Positions 38,101 through 51,842 of a stretch of DNA of 64,000 nucleotides are shown here, piece after piece. The stretch lies in assembly GCA_013397935.1 (NCBI GenBank), contig VZRN01003436.1, positions 62,001 to 126,000 on the forward strand, in the 5' to 3' direction. The notes below the pieces were generated by a model. It saw only the letters and a list, made by a program, of their open reading frames with translations. It was not told the DNA's origin and made no database searches. Made by a program: the position numbers and the translations under genes. The stretch comes from Dasyornis broadbenti. Lineage: Eukaryota; Chordata; Aves; Passeriformes; Dasyornithidae. Numbering within the stretch: the stretch's first letter is position 1; every line of letters starts with the position of its first letter.

Positions 38101-41100
38101 AACAGAAAACCCAGGATGATACGATGAAGCTCAAATAGTGTTGATACTGAAATAAAATCCAAGATTCAAAAAGCCTAAGGAATGGGAAAGGTTACAGACC
38201 AGAAGCTTTGATGTTATCCTGTTTCAGTCAGATTTAACTGAATTAAAATATGCTTTCAGAGAACTGTTCATCTGAATTGATATTTCACAGATTAGGCCAA
38301 AGAAACAAACACAAAAAATCTAATTTTCTGCCATTTCTTATCTGTGACACTGAAATATTTGAGCAGTAGTCACCCTTGAGTGAATTTTGAATTTATGTAA
38401 AACTTGTATCCTTTCAACAGAGGAGCTGGTGTTCCCCAAAGGGGAAATTTGAAATGGGGGGGGGGGGGGTGTTGCCCTGGTACAGCATTTCCTATTTGCC
38501 TCAAACAGATTTTTTTTAATAAAGGCCTTTGTATGCATTAGCTTTCACAGCTCAGCCAGCACTCAACTCTGCAGGATGTAACTTGTACTTCCCAATTGTC
38601 ATACATCTAAGGAACCTTTTTTCTAGCTATTCTCTGGGTTGAGCAGGGCAAAAGGAGACAGTTAAGAAGTAATTTCGACCAGTCCTCAAGTAATAATTTG
38701 CATGATATCCAAGTCATTAAAGTGTTTCATAGCTGCTATACTTTCATTCCTATGAAGAAATCTGGCTTACAAACACAAGCTTACCTGTGGAAGATTTGAA
38801 TTCCATGTGAAGAAGTTGCTGGGATTTATTAAGCAACAAAGTCACAACAAACTTGGCAGCCATAATTTTGCTGCTCCTGTACAAATTGCCTTCAGGAATA
38901 TCCTTTCATGGCCATTCACTGAAGTGTTTGCAGGGGGTGTGTCTGTGCATGGCTGTGGTCCAGTATCTGTGCTGTGCAGGAACAGTTGAAGTACTGGGTG
39001 TGTAGGCAGCATTACCCCTCTTTGATCTGTGCAAAAACACCAGTGAGATGTTGTCACCTCCAGCCTTGTTCTGAGTCACTTCAGTAACATGTGCTGCTGC
39101 TGTTTCAGTATCAGCTCCTACCAAAGTCAGAGGCTGTTATCTCATTGATTTCAGGGATCAAACAGAAAGGAAAAAAAATGGAGGAAGCAAGGGAATGAGA
39201 TTGTCTGTGGGGTTTTTTCCATCTCACTGACATGTGACATTTCCATCTTCAGTTTTGATTAAATTTCCCTTAATTAGGCCATTTAGCTAAAGCCACCAAA
39301 GCTAATGATTGAAATGCTGGTTAACTGATGATCTTGTTTCAATGGAATTTGAAAGACATCATATTTCTAAATTAATAGTGGCATTAAACTAGAGAAGATA
39401 AAATGATGAACTATTTGTTGCAGAAATGCTGGTCTCAAGAGAAGGTTTGTACTGAAACTGCATTCATATTAGGAAAAAATAAGATTAATAGGCAACCAAA
39501 GCAGCACTGATGGTCCTAATAGTGTTTAACATTCACAGAATTTTTATATTTTGGAGGCATTTCTGTAATTTTTTTCATCCACGGTGAACTTGTGGAAATT
39601 TCTCAAGAGTTCTGGTCCCAGTGTTCCCACAGGTGAAATCAGCAAGGCTCTTTTAACTTGAATGAACTGTAAATAAAAGCAAAAAGCAACCTGTTGCATT
39701 CTGATGTGGGCATGTTACATGGCACTCCCTTCAATAACAAAAATACTGGTTCGTATCATGCTTTGGAGTTCTTAGGAGCTGAACATTTGATAATTCTCAT
39801 AAGAACTACACTTTATTGTCTGAAGAGACACAACATGAAAAGTGCATCAAAGCGTAATATCTTGGGGCATGAGCCTTAAGTTCTGCCAAGAAAATTGCCT
39901 GAAGATATTTTTAGAAGTGCTTCATTGCCTGGAGGCACAGAGAAGGTGCCTAGTAGTTTTTGCAGAAGTATCTGTCTCTTAAGCTCCCTGAGCTAAAGTC
40001 TGCAGTAGTGGAGGGAATAGCTGATGGAGAGGAATTGCTTATTTGTCTTTGTAATTAATTTTGCAGCCTCAGTTTAGCACCTTACAAACATAAATTCCCA
40101 TCAAAGTCCCTGTCTCCAAGTGGCATTTAGTGTGCACCCCAAGGAAACAGGCTGAGACTCAAAAGCACCAGAGATTTGGTCCCTACAATGCAGCACCAAG
40201 GGTCACTGTGTGCAGGGCACTGATTTTCACACACATGATCTGAAATATGTGCAGCTGAACCAGTTTCCACCCTACCTCTTCCTGAACATTTCAGCAGCGC
40301 ACAACAGTGAAGGAAAAGCTTCTGCTGAGCTACAATCTGTTTTATACAGCCTGACATAGGTGTTGGTTCTCGATAATATATCAGGCTGTGACCTGGGGTT
40401 CTTCAGGACCTGTTTCGCACATGGTTCAGTCATCTCTGCTGCTGGCACAGTAACTTGCAGGAAAAAGTAGATCAGAGCCTACTGTGTCTGCCATCTTGTG
40501 GGATGTCAGCTGTAGAGCAAATGAGGGAGGGAGACAGGGGGAGGGCAGCCAATTCAGTTGGAAACCAATTTAATATCCAAGGATTTTATGTTGCTTTCAG
40601 TTCTCCTCCTAGACATACCCACAAAGGATTTCAGGTATCCCAGCAAAGAACTGTGAGACTGCTGGCAGCATCAGACTGCAGTTGCACTTTTTATTGATTT
40701 GTGAAGGCTAAAAATACACTTTTGTGGTATTCAGACTTGTATGGATGGAGCTGCCAGCATTTGAGCTGATAAAGATAGATCATTTAGCAATGAAAATCGT
40801 GTCTTGTAACTTGGAGTTTCCTGTGATGCTTGGGGTACTCTTCCTTCACCATATCCGCTGTTATTTGTGTCAGTCACCAGCTCTTTCATGGCAGCTGCTC
40901 AAGTCTTTAGAACATAGAAAGTCAGTTTCAGGGAAGCCTCTCCATATGTGCAATGCTTATCTCCAAGGAGTGAGAAATTTCAGTGTTGAAGCATCATTGT
41001 TTTTCTTTACCAGAGAAAAAGAAGGAGGAACATAATAACTATATAAATCTTTTCTGTTGTGAATGGACTGTGGTCTGTTCTAAACCCTTTGCACCTTTCG

Positions 41101-42884
41101 GAGGCTGACAGGAGTTTTTTGTTTCGAGTTTTTACTTTGGTTATGTCAGCATTTCTGGCTCTGTCCCCAGCTGTAGCTTAGCAAGAACACCAGTTGCAGA
41201 AGACGATGACACTTCAATCTAGATGTCCTCAAAGTCACATCTATCCCTGGGGTCAGTTTTAACTTTTGCCAAACCTCCCTGTCCCCTCTGGAAAGCTGCC
41301 CTGTGTTTGAGAACAGTGTGGAAGTTGGTTACATTTGCTGACAGAGTCAGGAGGCTCAGTCAAAATCCACATTCAAAACACAGGAATATGCTGTCCCAGA
41401 GTAAATATGCGTATGACCAGGGAAACTTCATTGGAATTTTGGTTTTGAGGTTGGCTTGCTGGTAAAGGAGAGGTAGTATTTAAAAACAGTAGGAATCGCC
41501 AAGATTAATGTAAGAATACTAATAACATACACAAAGTTAAGAGAAAATATTTTAGACCCAGTGCCATGCAGAAAGGACTAGAGTCTGTGAAAAGAAAAAA
41601 AATTCTGCAAGTGTTTAGATTCTTGCTGCAAGGAAAAGACAGGATTTCTAAAGCCTTTCTAAATAAATAGGTCTGCTCTTCAAAAATACCTTGCTCTGTC
41701 ATAATTTTCTTGTCTAAACTGAAACACTTGCAAGAATTCACATTCTTGCTGAACATTTCTCTCTAAAAAGATAGAGCAGGAAGCACCAGCAATAGATCTA
41801 CATTAAAGAGACCCATGAATGGCCTAACTTCTGCTGGCATAAAACATCAAGATACAACAGAGAATTAGGTTTAAATAATATTGTGTATTCACTTGCAGTT
41901 TGTTCTACAGCATGTGATAGTTTCATGTTTTTATAGTCTTGATGCCGCCTCTCAGCATTGTATCTGACTTCTGAGCCATGGCTGACTGCTTTTAGAAATT
42001 GTCCTCTTTCCTAAGCAGAGTATTATGATTTTATGTGGCAGATATGTATTGAGAGAACATGAACTTGCTAAGCTAAGAGAAAACCTAAATCCATGAGTAC
42101 ACAAAATTAATGCATGGTCAATATACTGTCAGATTTGAAGTATTTGGTTGTGGGTAATTTTTGCTCTTCTTGTTGACTTTTAATATCACTGAGGGTGAAT
42201 TTATGGAGATCTTTCTTCTGGTAATGTAAGAGTAGCATAACTTCCTGGCAAAAGCCAGCTTTCCTCAAATCAGGAAGTGATTTAAGGCAAACCTCCTCAG
42301 CTTCTATAAGGACCTAATGAGTTCTGCTCTTCCTGTGGACTACCCAGTGTCAGTTCCTCTCTTTTGTGACTGCCAGGGCTGTAAGATATCCTTTGCTTCC
42401 TACAGAGCACATCAATACCAAATACTTTCTAAAATGGTTTCAGCCTTTAATTGCCAGTTCCTTTTAGGAACTCCAAATTACTTCAGGAGCCCTGCCTACC
42501 TACTTTTCTTAACACTTTAGGGTGTAAATCATTTGTGAGATTAAAATCACTTAGGGGTCTGTTTGGTTGGTTGGTTTTTAATTTGTTCCAGAATCGAGGG
42601 AGCTTTGTTTTCTGAGCATACACATACACACACTTCTACCTCCTGTTTGTCTCTGGAGGGAAGAGGAACAGTATTCTTTTATTCTGTCTACATAAGTAAA
42701 TGGATAGCTGCCCTCCTCAGATCATGTTCCCTTTGTAGGAGTGAGGATACGTTCTCTGTCTATTTAGTATTTTCATATGTGAAAAAAAATCTTTTTCCAC
42801 CATTCAAAGACTGTTTTAATTGTGACGAGCTCTGAATTTCATCTCTTTAGCAGTATTTAATGCCATTTTTTCCAATCTGCACAG
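32135..42884 (+). other. ALK: ALK intron, 10.8 kb
   Basis: The intron runs from donor GTATGA to acceptor CTGCACAG. It holds a 14-base G run (38456-38469) and no repeat family I recognise. A 66-codon frame at 33892-34092 starts with a signal-peptide-like hydrophobic stretch but has no other support. Other frames, such as 106 codons at 37807, have no domain signature. Confidence 0.85.
38456..38469. repeat. G14 homopolymer
   Basis: Fourteen consecutive G residues on the + strand, unusual in this AT-rich intron. It is prone to sequencing error. Confidence 0.9.
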
Positions 42885-42979
42885 GTTTTGGTTTCAGATC
42901 ACTGCTTCATGGGAAGAAGGCTCTGATGCCATTATTGCTTTTGACAATGTCTCCCTTAGTCTGGACTGTTATTTAACAA
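42885..42979 (+). CDS. ALK: ALK exon: C-terminal end of second MAM domain (partial CDS)
   Basis: This 95-base exon begins after CTGCACAG and ends before a perfect GTAAGT donor. It completes an Arg codon (AG plus G) and then encodes FWFQITASWEEGSDAIIAFD and NVSLSLDCYLT. Human ALK has [20 protein letters not shown] and NISISLDCYLT, which is the usual MAM ending (AI.FDNISIS..C). NVS is a potential N-glycosylation site, conserved in human as NIS. The Cys near the end is the last MAM cysteine. The exon leaves one base (A) that joins the next exon to make Ile. Substitutions cluster in the middle of the exon, on what is probably a surface loop. Confidence 0.96.
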
Positions 42980-44340
42980 GTAAGTTTTCCTTTTATCTGC
43001 AAGTGACTTGTCTTTTATTTGCCATGTAATTGAAATTTGGAAACTGTAAGAAAGGGGCTAGGTGTCATTATCTTCAAAAGACTTGAAAGGTAAAGGTGTA
43101 TGTCAGAAATCACTGTGCTTAGGCAGAGGAGCCCATTCAGGTGCACCCCTTATTGGTGGAGATGAGCAGGGAAAGTGTTCCCAGTTTGCCGTAAGTGGGC
43201 AGTGAGACCTATGGTGTGGGAGAGCAGCTTCCAGCTGAGGCAGAACCATCACCTATCCACCCAGGCTAGTGCAGAAGCCAGTCTGTGATAATAGATTTCC
43301 ACATGACCTGGTTTGCTGTGTGGCAGTTCTCAAAATGAATGACAGTTGGATGCTGGCCGGGAAAAGACAGGCGTCGTGTGATTGACATTAACTTTGCAAT
43401 AACATTGGGCACAATACTCCAGTTAAATTAGAATAAGGTTATTTTATTTAGACTGACATGCATTTAAGTCTGAATCAGAAACTAGGATCCTCACACTCTA
43501 CTGCTCTGGGGAAAAATTTGGATTCTGATCCCGGCTTTGTGACTGACTAGCCTCTAGAATATGCCCAGTCTATACCTCTGATGCCAGATTTCACCACATG
43601 TAGATTTTTATTAAATATTCATGTCTGACTCATCTTTCATAATCTCATGCATACTGAATTGCTTAATTTGTAAATATGTTCAGTGATCTGTCACTCTATA
43701 CCTCAGAGCAACAACTTACATGAGGACTGGAGAGTTGCTACTCTGAACAAATTAAACTTCTGCCTTGGGCTGAGCAGCAGAACTTAAATGTGTCCATTCC
43801 TCTCCTAGGCTTGAAGCTGTGACCTCTGTAGCCCTGGTCAGACTGAAAACCTCTAAACCACTTCTGCAGTCAGAATATTTCATCTGCTTTGTACTATGTT
43901 AATTTGCATTGCATGGGGCATGAGTCTCTCCATTTATGCAGTATTACGGCTTGGTTTCTGTGCATAAGTACAATATACCTCAGGTTCCAGTATTAAAAGA
44001 GATCTTAAAATTAGGATGGAATTAAAGAAAATTCCTCATACTTTTACTGGCTAAAAAGAAATTTTATAACAGTTGCTAAAGGTTGCATTCTGTATTTCTG
44101 TTTTCATTCACTTCCTGTTTTGCCTACTTCTCATTCCTGTTTATTTTTCTTTTGTCTCAGTTCCATAACAATGATGGAAAGTAAATCTGCCCATTTCTTT
44201 TAATAATGTTATATCCTGTGACTGCAGGCTCTTATTCTCAGCACAGAAGTCTGCAGCCCTTATTTTAGTTTCAATTTTGGATTACATACTGACTCAGTTC
44301 CCCTCAACCACAAACCAATCTGTGATTTCTTGTTTTCTAG
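42980..44340 (+). other. ALK: ALK intron, 1.4 kb, no features seen
   Basis: A short intron between the end of the second MAM domain and the divergent linker exon, splitting an Ile codon after its first base. It has a strong GTAAGT donor and a TTTTCTAG acceptor. Nothing further is seen. Confidence 0.9.
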
Positions 44341-44484
44341 TCAGTGGAGAGAAGACACCTCGAGGTACCACTCTAGACTCAAGCAATTTGCTCACCAGTA
44401 GAGGTGGCCAGAAGAAGTTTGGATGGGAACAAAAGCTCCTGGGAAATCTTCAGCTCAGCAGTGCCCCCTTTTCTGAGCCAGCAG
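44341..44484 (+). CDS. ALK: ALK exon: divergent linker between second MAM and glycine-rich domain (partial CDS)
   Basis: This 144-base exon starts after TTGTTTTCTAG and ends before the donor GTAATT, which is weaker than consensus. The first residues, ISGEK, match human ISGEDK. The rest (TPRGTTLDSSNLLTS, then RGGQKKFGWEQ, KLLGNLQLSS and APFSEPA) resembles the human linker only loosely. It is several residues longer than my recollection of the human segment and polar throughout, with no cysteine. The single trailing G joins AT of the next exon to give Asp before HWLFTTCG. Phase agreement on both sides, and its position between two well-conserved exons, make it a real exon despite the low similarity. 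It probably forms a flexible hinge leading into the ligand-binding region. Confidence 0.92.
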
Positions 44485-47400
44485 GTAATTGTCGAGTCTG
44501 AGAAGCATCATCAGATAGGAGAGATTTGCAACTAGCACAGATTTCTGTTAGATGTGGCTAAATGCAATGTTTTTTCCCCAAAGCCTTTGTTTAGAGCTTT
44601 TCCCAAGTCACTTATAAACAAAACAAAACAAAACAAGCTCTAGAAAGAAACTACATTTAGCTGATAACTGTATCTTGGATTTTGATTGCAAGCTGGTGAA
44701 AGAACTAGAGGGGGCCTCTTCTTCAAGTAAAATGTGGTTTTAAACTGTAAGATAGGTTTCTTTGGTGTCATGGTCATCTAAAAATTGACAGAAATCATAG
44801 TGAAGTGTCCAAATTGACTGAGTTCAGCATTTGTTAACCTAAACACCCAACTCTAGTTAATTAGATTTCGTTCGAGCTAATATGGCCTTGCTTTTTCAGT
44901 AATATATTCGTTGTCCATTTGAAACAGTACAGCATTGGACTTTGTTTTAAAAATATGATTTTTATTTCATTAGAAATGTTGGTCTTGTATGTTCATGTTG
45001 CTTTATTTCTCCTGCTCCTCAGCTCCTCCTTCCAACTTAACGGTAATGGTGTGGGCCAAATAGATGCAACAGTTCCTTTCCCTGCCTTTGCCCTCCCATC
45101 ACTGTCTCCCAGATGTTGCCCTCTGTCCTCTCGTAGGCTTTCCCACATATCCACAATATCGGTTTTGGGCTTTAAATGTACATTTTCATTTGAATCTGCT
45201 TCCTCCCTCCTCCCTCTCCTCTACAGGAGAGACAAGGGTTTGTCACAACTGTAACCCTCAGCGCTGTATGCTGCTGTTTCTCCTCTCTTACGGCCAGCTA
45301 CTTTATCTTCCAATTTGAAATACCACCTCTCTTAAGTTAGAGAACGGGATTGATATAGGCCTCCTTTTCTCTGTCAGTAAGCCTAGGGATTTGTTCCTGC
45401 TGCCTCCTTCTCTCCCACTCTTCCACCTAGAAAGAATTCTTTGCATCTGTTCTATTCTAGCCTGTATTTCACTTTGCTACCTGCAGTGTTCTGTTGAGGT
45501 GTTTGCTCTGATGCTGACACCAGTCTGGTCAGTGTGGCCAAAAGCCCCACACAGCCTTCAAAGCTTCCCTGAAAAGCTGGATCCATGGCCCTGCTCCAGG
45601 GCAGCTGCTGCTGCCTGAGCTCTCTTGTGAAGCGAGCTCTGGCAGCAGAGGCTGAGGGGACAGCCTGCAGGGTAGGCTGAGTTGCCATCACATGGAGTTT
45701 ACTGATATATTATGTCCTGAGCATCACACAGCAAGAAAAATGCAGAAGCACTGCCTGGAGCCTCAAGGGACTGAGACAGAGGCAATGAGCCCATATGAGA
45801 GGATGCTGGGTTGGGTGAAGCTGCACTTCAGCTATGAAGGTTGTGTTTAGCTCTGTTACAGATGTTGTGTGTGAGCTTGGGCTGTCACAAAGATATAATT
45901 TCCAAAAATATCTTTATATGTTCTCTTTGAAGATCCTTTGAAGTCCTCCCTTCAATATCTGTATCTGTTTCCTGCCTGTAAGTGGAGTTGTCTTTTAAGT
46001 GTTCTCAGTATTGCCCTTGGTAGGGCAATCTTGTGGTAGGATCTGTAGGAAGGTGTAGATTATGGATTTCTGGCTGACTTTCTGTAGGTGGTGATGTAGT
46101 TTCCTAAGGCAGCTTAGGAAACATTTCCTTCCAGGGTACCTACTGTTTTAGTAACAGAAAAAACATCAGATTTTATATACAAAGTTAATGTAAAGTGTGT
46201 GTGGGCTAGAAATCCTGCGGTTGTAAATTTCTCTGAGAATTTTTTTATTTCCTACTTCTCACTAGACCTGACATTTTCTAGCTCTTCTGCTCCCTGTCCT
46301 GTCTGAGGAATTCAATTTAAAGAAAGGCTTGGATAGAAGAAATAAAGGGAATTGGATTGCATGAGGGTAGAAGAGAAGGTCACTGCGGTGCTTTGAGCAA
46401 TTAAAATAATTTGTGATGATCTCAGGTTTAAAATTCAAGGCAATTCCTATCTAAAACAGCTTGCCTATTTTCTGGACTTTGTCCTTGGTCCTGTTCATGT
46501 TCTGTCTAAAATTGTCTCTAGCCCTTGGGGTTTGAATCACTTCTACAGCAATTTTCTCCCCTCGTGCCCTCAGAGTAGACAGGGCACAAATGGAGAAGCT
46601 GAGCAGCAGCTTCTTGCAGTGAGAAGTCATGGCATTTCTGAGGGTCTCTGCAGCACCAAATTGCCTTTTTCCTTAGTGTTGCTGAGCCCCTGCTTGCTGT
46701 CAGGAAACATTGCAGGTGCTTGTTCAGTCCCTGAGCTGTGTGTTTTACCCAGCTTTAATCTTGTTTCTTTCTACGTCCTGTAATGCATTTAAGAAACCTC
46801 AGGCTGAGTCTGTAAAGGCCTTTCCTTTGATGGGCACGTATTTACTGTTGTGTGAGTGAACCAAGAGTGAGTGTACCACACTGAAATCCCAAAGACTGCA
46901 CTGACCAATATGACCTCAGCTAAAAGTAATTACAGCTAATAGGATCTTTGACTTGTGTGATGGATCACATACTATAATATTTCCTTCTTAAATTATATCA
47001 AAACAAAGAACTGTGTTCCTAAAGCTGATGAGACAACAGGATAATAAAAGGCCCTCGCTAAGTTCCCAAGCCAGCTCAGCCTTCACAGCAGAAGCTACAA
47101 TCTGAAAGACAGGTACCACTTAGTTTACACAACATGAAATCCAAAGAAGTTCAATTGTTTTCAAGGGCATGGGCCCTCCATTTGTTCCTTTGTATGTGAG
47201 AAAAACCTCTTATACACACTTGCTGGTTTTGCCTGAACTTGGAAATCCATTTTCAGCAAAAGTGGTGGTCAGCACCACCAGCCTCCCTGTCCTCTCTGTA
47301 CTCAGGCTCTGTGCCTGCTGAATTGCTCCTTCAGCCTTGCCACTGCTGGTCATGGCTCAGAGTGCCACCAGGTCATGCCTGCTGGAGATTCAAAACACAG

Positions 47401-50356
47401 AATACAGCCAAGCTGTGAAAGATCCTAAAGCTTCCAGAAATCTGTTAACCACTGTAGTGTGTCACAGCTGAGATAATAAACACACTGGGTAGAATAAGAC
47501 CTGAAATGTCTACAATTAATGTGGTGCTGTTACTCTCTCAAGTTGCTTGATGACCAGGACCAGCACAGAAAAATTCCTGTGGTTTTCAAGTCAGACAGTT
47601 ACTTGCAGTGCAAGGTGGCCATTAGATAGATGTTCACAGGGCAATGCAAATGCTTTCCTTTTCAATTAACTACTGATGTGTTATTTGCTGAAATACTAGC
47701 TTCTTGCTGAAGGTTTGCAGGTAAAACTTGATCCTAGAAGCAGCCTGGGAAAAAGTTGTAACAAGGTCTGCATATGCCAGAAGATTGAAACAGCTTTAAT
47801 GGAATCAGCATTTTTCATTGAAATTGTTAAATCTGTGCAAAAGGCTGGGTGCTGTTTATTCTGTTGTAAACCCAGGCTTACTTTGGCTTTGGTTTTAAAT
47901 TGTTTAGGTATTAGTTTAAGTAAAACTGAAAGCTGATCAAACCATACTACCATTCAACTACCAATTAAAAAGTCAATTTATATCAAACCAATGCAATTTC
48001 CTTTTATATACAAGGCTAGAATATAGGAAATTCAGGCATATGAAGATACAGTGAGCAATAATGAGGAACTCGAGGTAAACAAATTACTATCATGGAAACT
48101 GAAGGAGACAAAATAGGATTCTCAGTAGGCAAAAGGAGATAACAAGACACAAAGCAATCAAGCTTTAATTAAAGATTTCTGGTGCTTCTGAATAGGCTTT
48201 AAATACCATGAGGATGGCCTCTCTTTTGATGTTTCAGCTTCTCTTCTGTCCCACTGACAACTTATTTGTGTCAGGGCACACAGTACAAAAATGGCGTGTT
48301 GTGCAGTGTTCAAAAATATTAACCTTTTTCCCCCTCAAATCTTGTATTGTTCTGCCCCTTCTGTTTGGCATATCCACGAGCCATTGTGCAGCCCTGGCAT
48401 CTTGCATGGAAACTGCCATCAAATAATTTTCTCACCCAAACAGGGTTACGGTTTTCCTCCAGTCTCTTCCCCACAGCATTTAGTAGTTGCACGCATTTTG
48501 TCTTTTCCATCAGGGAGTGTCCTGTTTTGAGTACTTCTATGGCTATTTCTCAGAAGATCTCTCAGTCACATTAGTTAATCAGATGAAGGAGCTGAAAGGA
48601 ACAGTGGAGCAAGTATTAAGTAAAAGAAAATTACATTTTGTTGCTCTTTGTGTGCAATTATACAAACTGAACTGTTGCTATAATGCAATAAAGGTATCTG
48701 CAGAATTGTATTTTTATATTATGCATCAATTAACGCAGTGAATAGCAACCCAGTGCCCTCCCCCCAACAAAAGTAACGTTCTGAACAGCAATGGAAAATG
48801 TTCGGACACAACAGTGGGATCTCAGAATATGTAGGTATGAATTTCTTCGTTGCAGTGTTTACACTTGCTTTCTCTGTAGGATTGAAAATAGCAATGGTGC
48901 AATACTGAAAATCAGCATGCAACCAGATACAACCTAGCAAAGCTGAATTGGCTTAATTGCTCTATAGAGTTAATCATGCAGTTGAAAAAAATTGGCAATT
49001 CACAGGTTTCAAACCTAAATTTTAAAGCTGCTCACTCTTAAGAATAGCAGTTTAAATTGTGCAGAAACTGCTATAAATCTCAGAAAAGGTTTTTAAATAA
49101 TTTTGCCATCTCCTTCTAACTTGGTCTTTGTTATCTAATGTGCATTTCTACCATCCTTTGTAATTATGAACCAAAAAAAATCCAAAAAGTTAGTAGCATG
49201 TATCACTTAACACCCTTTATGGATGACTCTTTAAGTGAAACATAAAAGGGAAAAGAAATTAGTTTTCTTCATGCTGCTTTGTTAGTGCCTGGTTTCAGAA
49301 GGTGTCAAGAAATAAGGCATTCTCGTGGCTGTTCAAAGTCAGTAATGCTCTTGTCCTCTTACACTGACTACAGATAATTCCCTACAAGGATGCCCTTATA
49401 GTGTTCTCTATATATAGACACATAAGAAAAAGCTAGAATATGAATCAAGCTTTTGAGTATTTCTTTGAAATGATACTCAGGATCAATCTGGCATATATTT
49501 GTCATCACTGCAGATGCTCTTGTTGAACTGAAAAACATGTCCAAGCCTTCCTTTGCCGCCCTCATTTAGCCAATAGACACAGAAATAATGACTCCATAAA
49601 GAGTGGAAAAGCCAACTTCTCTTAGTCTGCCATACCTCCATAACTGGTTCTCGTATTGCTGGCAAGACTCACTAATTTCCATGATCATTTTATATCCCCT
49701 TAATACCATTTTGTAGACTCACTTAACACATCAGGGACTGTGATTGTGAGCGCAACCTAGTTCTGCCATTTACCATTATCTTTCAACCCCCTGCCCCATT
49801 AATCTCTGGCAGATTCAATTCTGGTAATAATCTCTAATTACTGCTCACAGAACACTGTTAAATGACAGAACACAAAGCAAAATTGAAATCCTTACCTCAG
49901 TGAGCATATTTCTTATATATGCTTGTAGTATATTTTGCCTACAGGCTTCCAGCACAGATCAACCCTGGAATCACTGGTTATGCATAACTGAGATTGCTCA
50001 TGGGCTGAGTAAAATGTACAGCTCTCCACACAGCCCATGGTACCAGTGGCAGCCAAATGTTAGTGAAGATTAAGGTGGGCAGTTTCTTGTAAGGCTCTGA
50101 TTTCCCATATTGGCCAAATATTGCAAGGGAAACTTATGGAAGCTTTTACAAATAGATGAAGCAAACATTCCCCTTGTTCATGGCATTAAGCTTGATGACA
50201 TTTGTGTGAAAAGAAGTAGTAAAATGAACTCTCTGAGGAAGAATTAATTGCCTCCAGAAGTTTAGCCACTGGGATTCTTATGCCCCCAAAGCATGAGACT
50301 TTATAGCCCTTATTAATGTGGATTTTTACTCTGTTGGAATTAGGAAAAGCCTTTTG

Positions 50357-50361
50357 GTCTG
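50357..50361. repeat. Target-site duplication, left copy
   Basis: GTCTG immediately before the LTR, repeated exactly at 51105-51109. Confidence 0.88.
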
Positions 50362-51104
50362 TGTTACGAATGGAGACAGGAGCTTAGATAAATCTCTGCC
50401 TTTTGCCTAGGCCTTTGGCAGCAGGCAGTGACTTTTATTGGGGTGCCCGCACCCCAAGACTCAGTCTTGTTCACAAGTTCTTTAATAATGGGCCGATTAG
50501 GTCTAATATGACAAAAATTCTCATTTATTAGACACAAAAATAAACAGATATATGACTTGGGATAAAACTACATACTACACAGGAACAAAATAAAAATGAA
50601 ATAAAATGAAACAAACCTTAAAAAAAATAATAAAAACTTATTAGTAGATAATATACAGCGTGAATTGAGGTACCTATTGTTACAGCTAGCGAAGAAATAA
50701 TACAATTTAGGAAACCAATATATCTTACCAACTCCAGTTTGGTGATGGAACATACATTAGAATCCTTTCTCTCAGTCCTTGAGGAAGTAACCACAGACCT
50801 GCGTCCAGACCTGGGGAGAGGCTTCTCCACGCTTCAGAGTACGTGCAGAAAGCTTCTGCCTCTGTGATATTTCGTGTGTCTTTTATAGGGTAAAAGTGTG
50901 TCTTTCGGTCACTTACTTATTCTTTTCATCTCTTTCCATGCCTGTTTTCCTGTACCAAGATGTTGATTCCTTGGTCAGGATTCAGGCTCTCAGGGACCAA
51001 GAGATAGTCTCTTGCTGAGTTGTTGTCTCGGGTCGTTGTCTCGGCCTGGGCTATCAATGCATCAGCTTTGTGGGTGAGAGATGGAGGTGGAACACCCTGT
51101 CACA
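50362..51104 (-). mobile_element. Solo LTR with perfect 5-bp target duplication, antisense to ALK
   Basis: Read on the minus strand this 743-base element starts TGTGACAGGGTG at 51104 and ends TTCGTAACA at 50362. The ends TGTGAC and GTAACA form an imperfect terminal inverted repeat. It is flanked on both sides by GTCTG, the target duplication made at integration. On the minus strand there is a TATA-like CCCTATAAAAG near 50881-50890 and a polyadenylation signal AATAAAAG at 50433-50439, in the order expected for U3, R and U5. There is no internal retroviral sequence, so the provirus has been lost by recombination between its LTRs. The intact TSD suggests a moderately young insertion. It lies inside the 12.2 kb ALK intron. 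Confidence 0.9.
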
Positions 51105-51109
51105 GTCTG
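51105..51109. repeat. Target-site duplication, right copy
   Basis: GTCTG immediately after the LTR, identical to 50357-50361. Confidence 0.88.
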
Positions 51110-51404
51110 CGTAGAGATTGTGGCAGCAAGTTACACAAACTGTCTACACATTGTTTTAAAGCACTGATGCATTTCACTAGCATGTTACTCTAGGTTCCAA
51201 AATAAGTCAAGTGCCTTGGTAGTTGATTGGCAGTTTGCTCAAATCACTAAAGTTTTGGTTGGGAATGAGTTTAAACTAGGTTCAAACCAGATCAATTTAA
51301 CAAATGCCAGTTAATACATCTAGGCCCTTGAGGTACAGCCAAAATGCCTCTGTCTGTTTTGTGTCATGGAGTTTGTGTGCTGTACATATGCCAATGAAAT
51401 TGCC

Positions 51405-51421
51405 TTTTTTTTTTTTTTTTT
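51405..51421. repeat. T17 homopolymer
   Basis: A T run about 300 bases from the end of the preceding LTR. No retroposed body is recognisable next to it. Confidence 0.9.
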
Positions 51422-51842
51422 GTTAGAAGTACAAATGTGCCTTAGGCTTTGCTCCACTGTTTTCTCTTCAGTGTTGCTGGTTGTTATTTGCAGCAGTGCC
51501 TGCAGCAGCATTGCCTCAGGCTGCAAGTAGTATCAGAGCTTCAAACAAATTAGTCATTTTAAGTCTTGTGGGGTTTTGTTCATTTTGTTTTCCAAGAGCA
51601 GCACATCACTCCCCTTTTGCTGTGGCTGAAATCCAGCACCTTGAATGCTGTGCATTTCATGTAACTAGACAAACTGTGAAACTAGATTTTCTGCGGTGTA
51701 AAAGGATGAGTGACTGTGTGTAGATATATCAATCAATAAATTTAATATGGAAAAGTTATGAAAGGAAGAAATTTTTAAAAATCGTTTTAATAGAGCCAAA
51801 ATGACATTTTTTTGCAAGATGTTGCTTCTGGGACCTTGCCAG

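Noticed and set aside
42616..42632. Short CA-rich repeat
   Set aside because: Too short to count as a microsatellite of interest.
48234..48510. Two overlapping minus-strand frames that together look like a broken protein (processed pseudogene?)
   Set aside because: No family could be recognised, and neither frame shows a repeated motif or a poly(A) remnant, so I did not annotate it.
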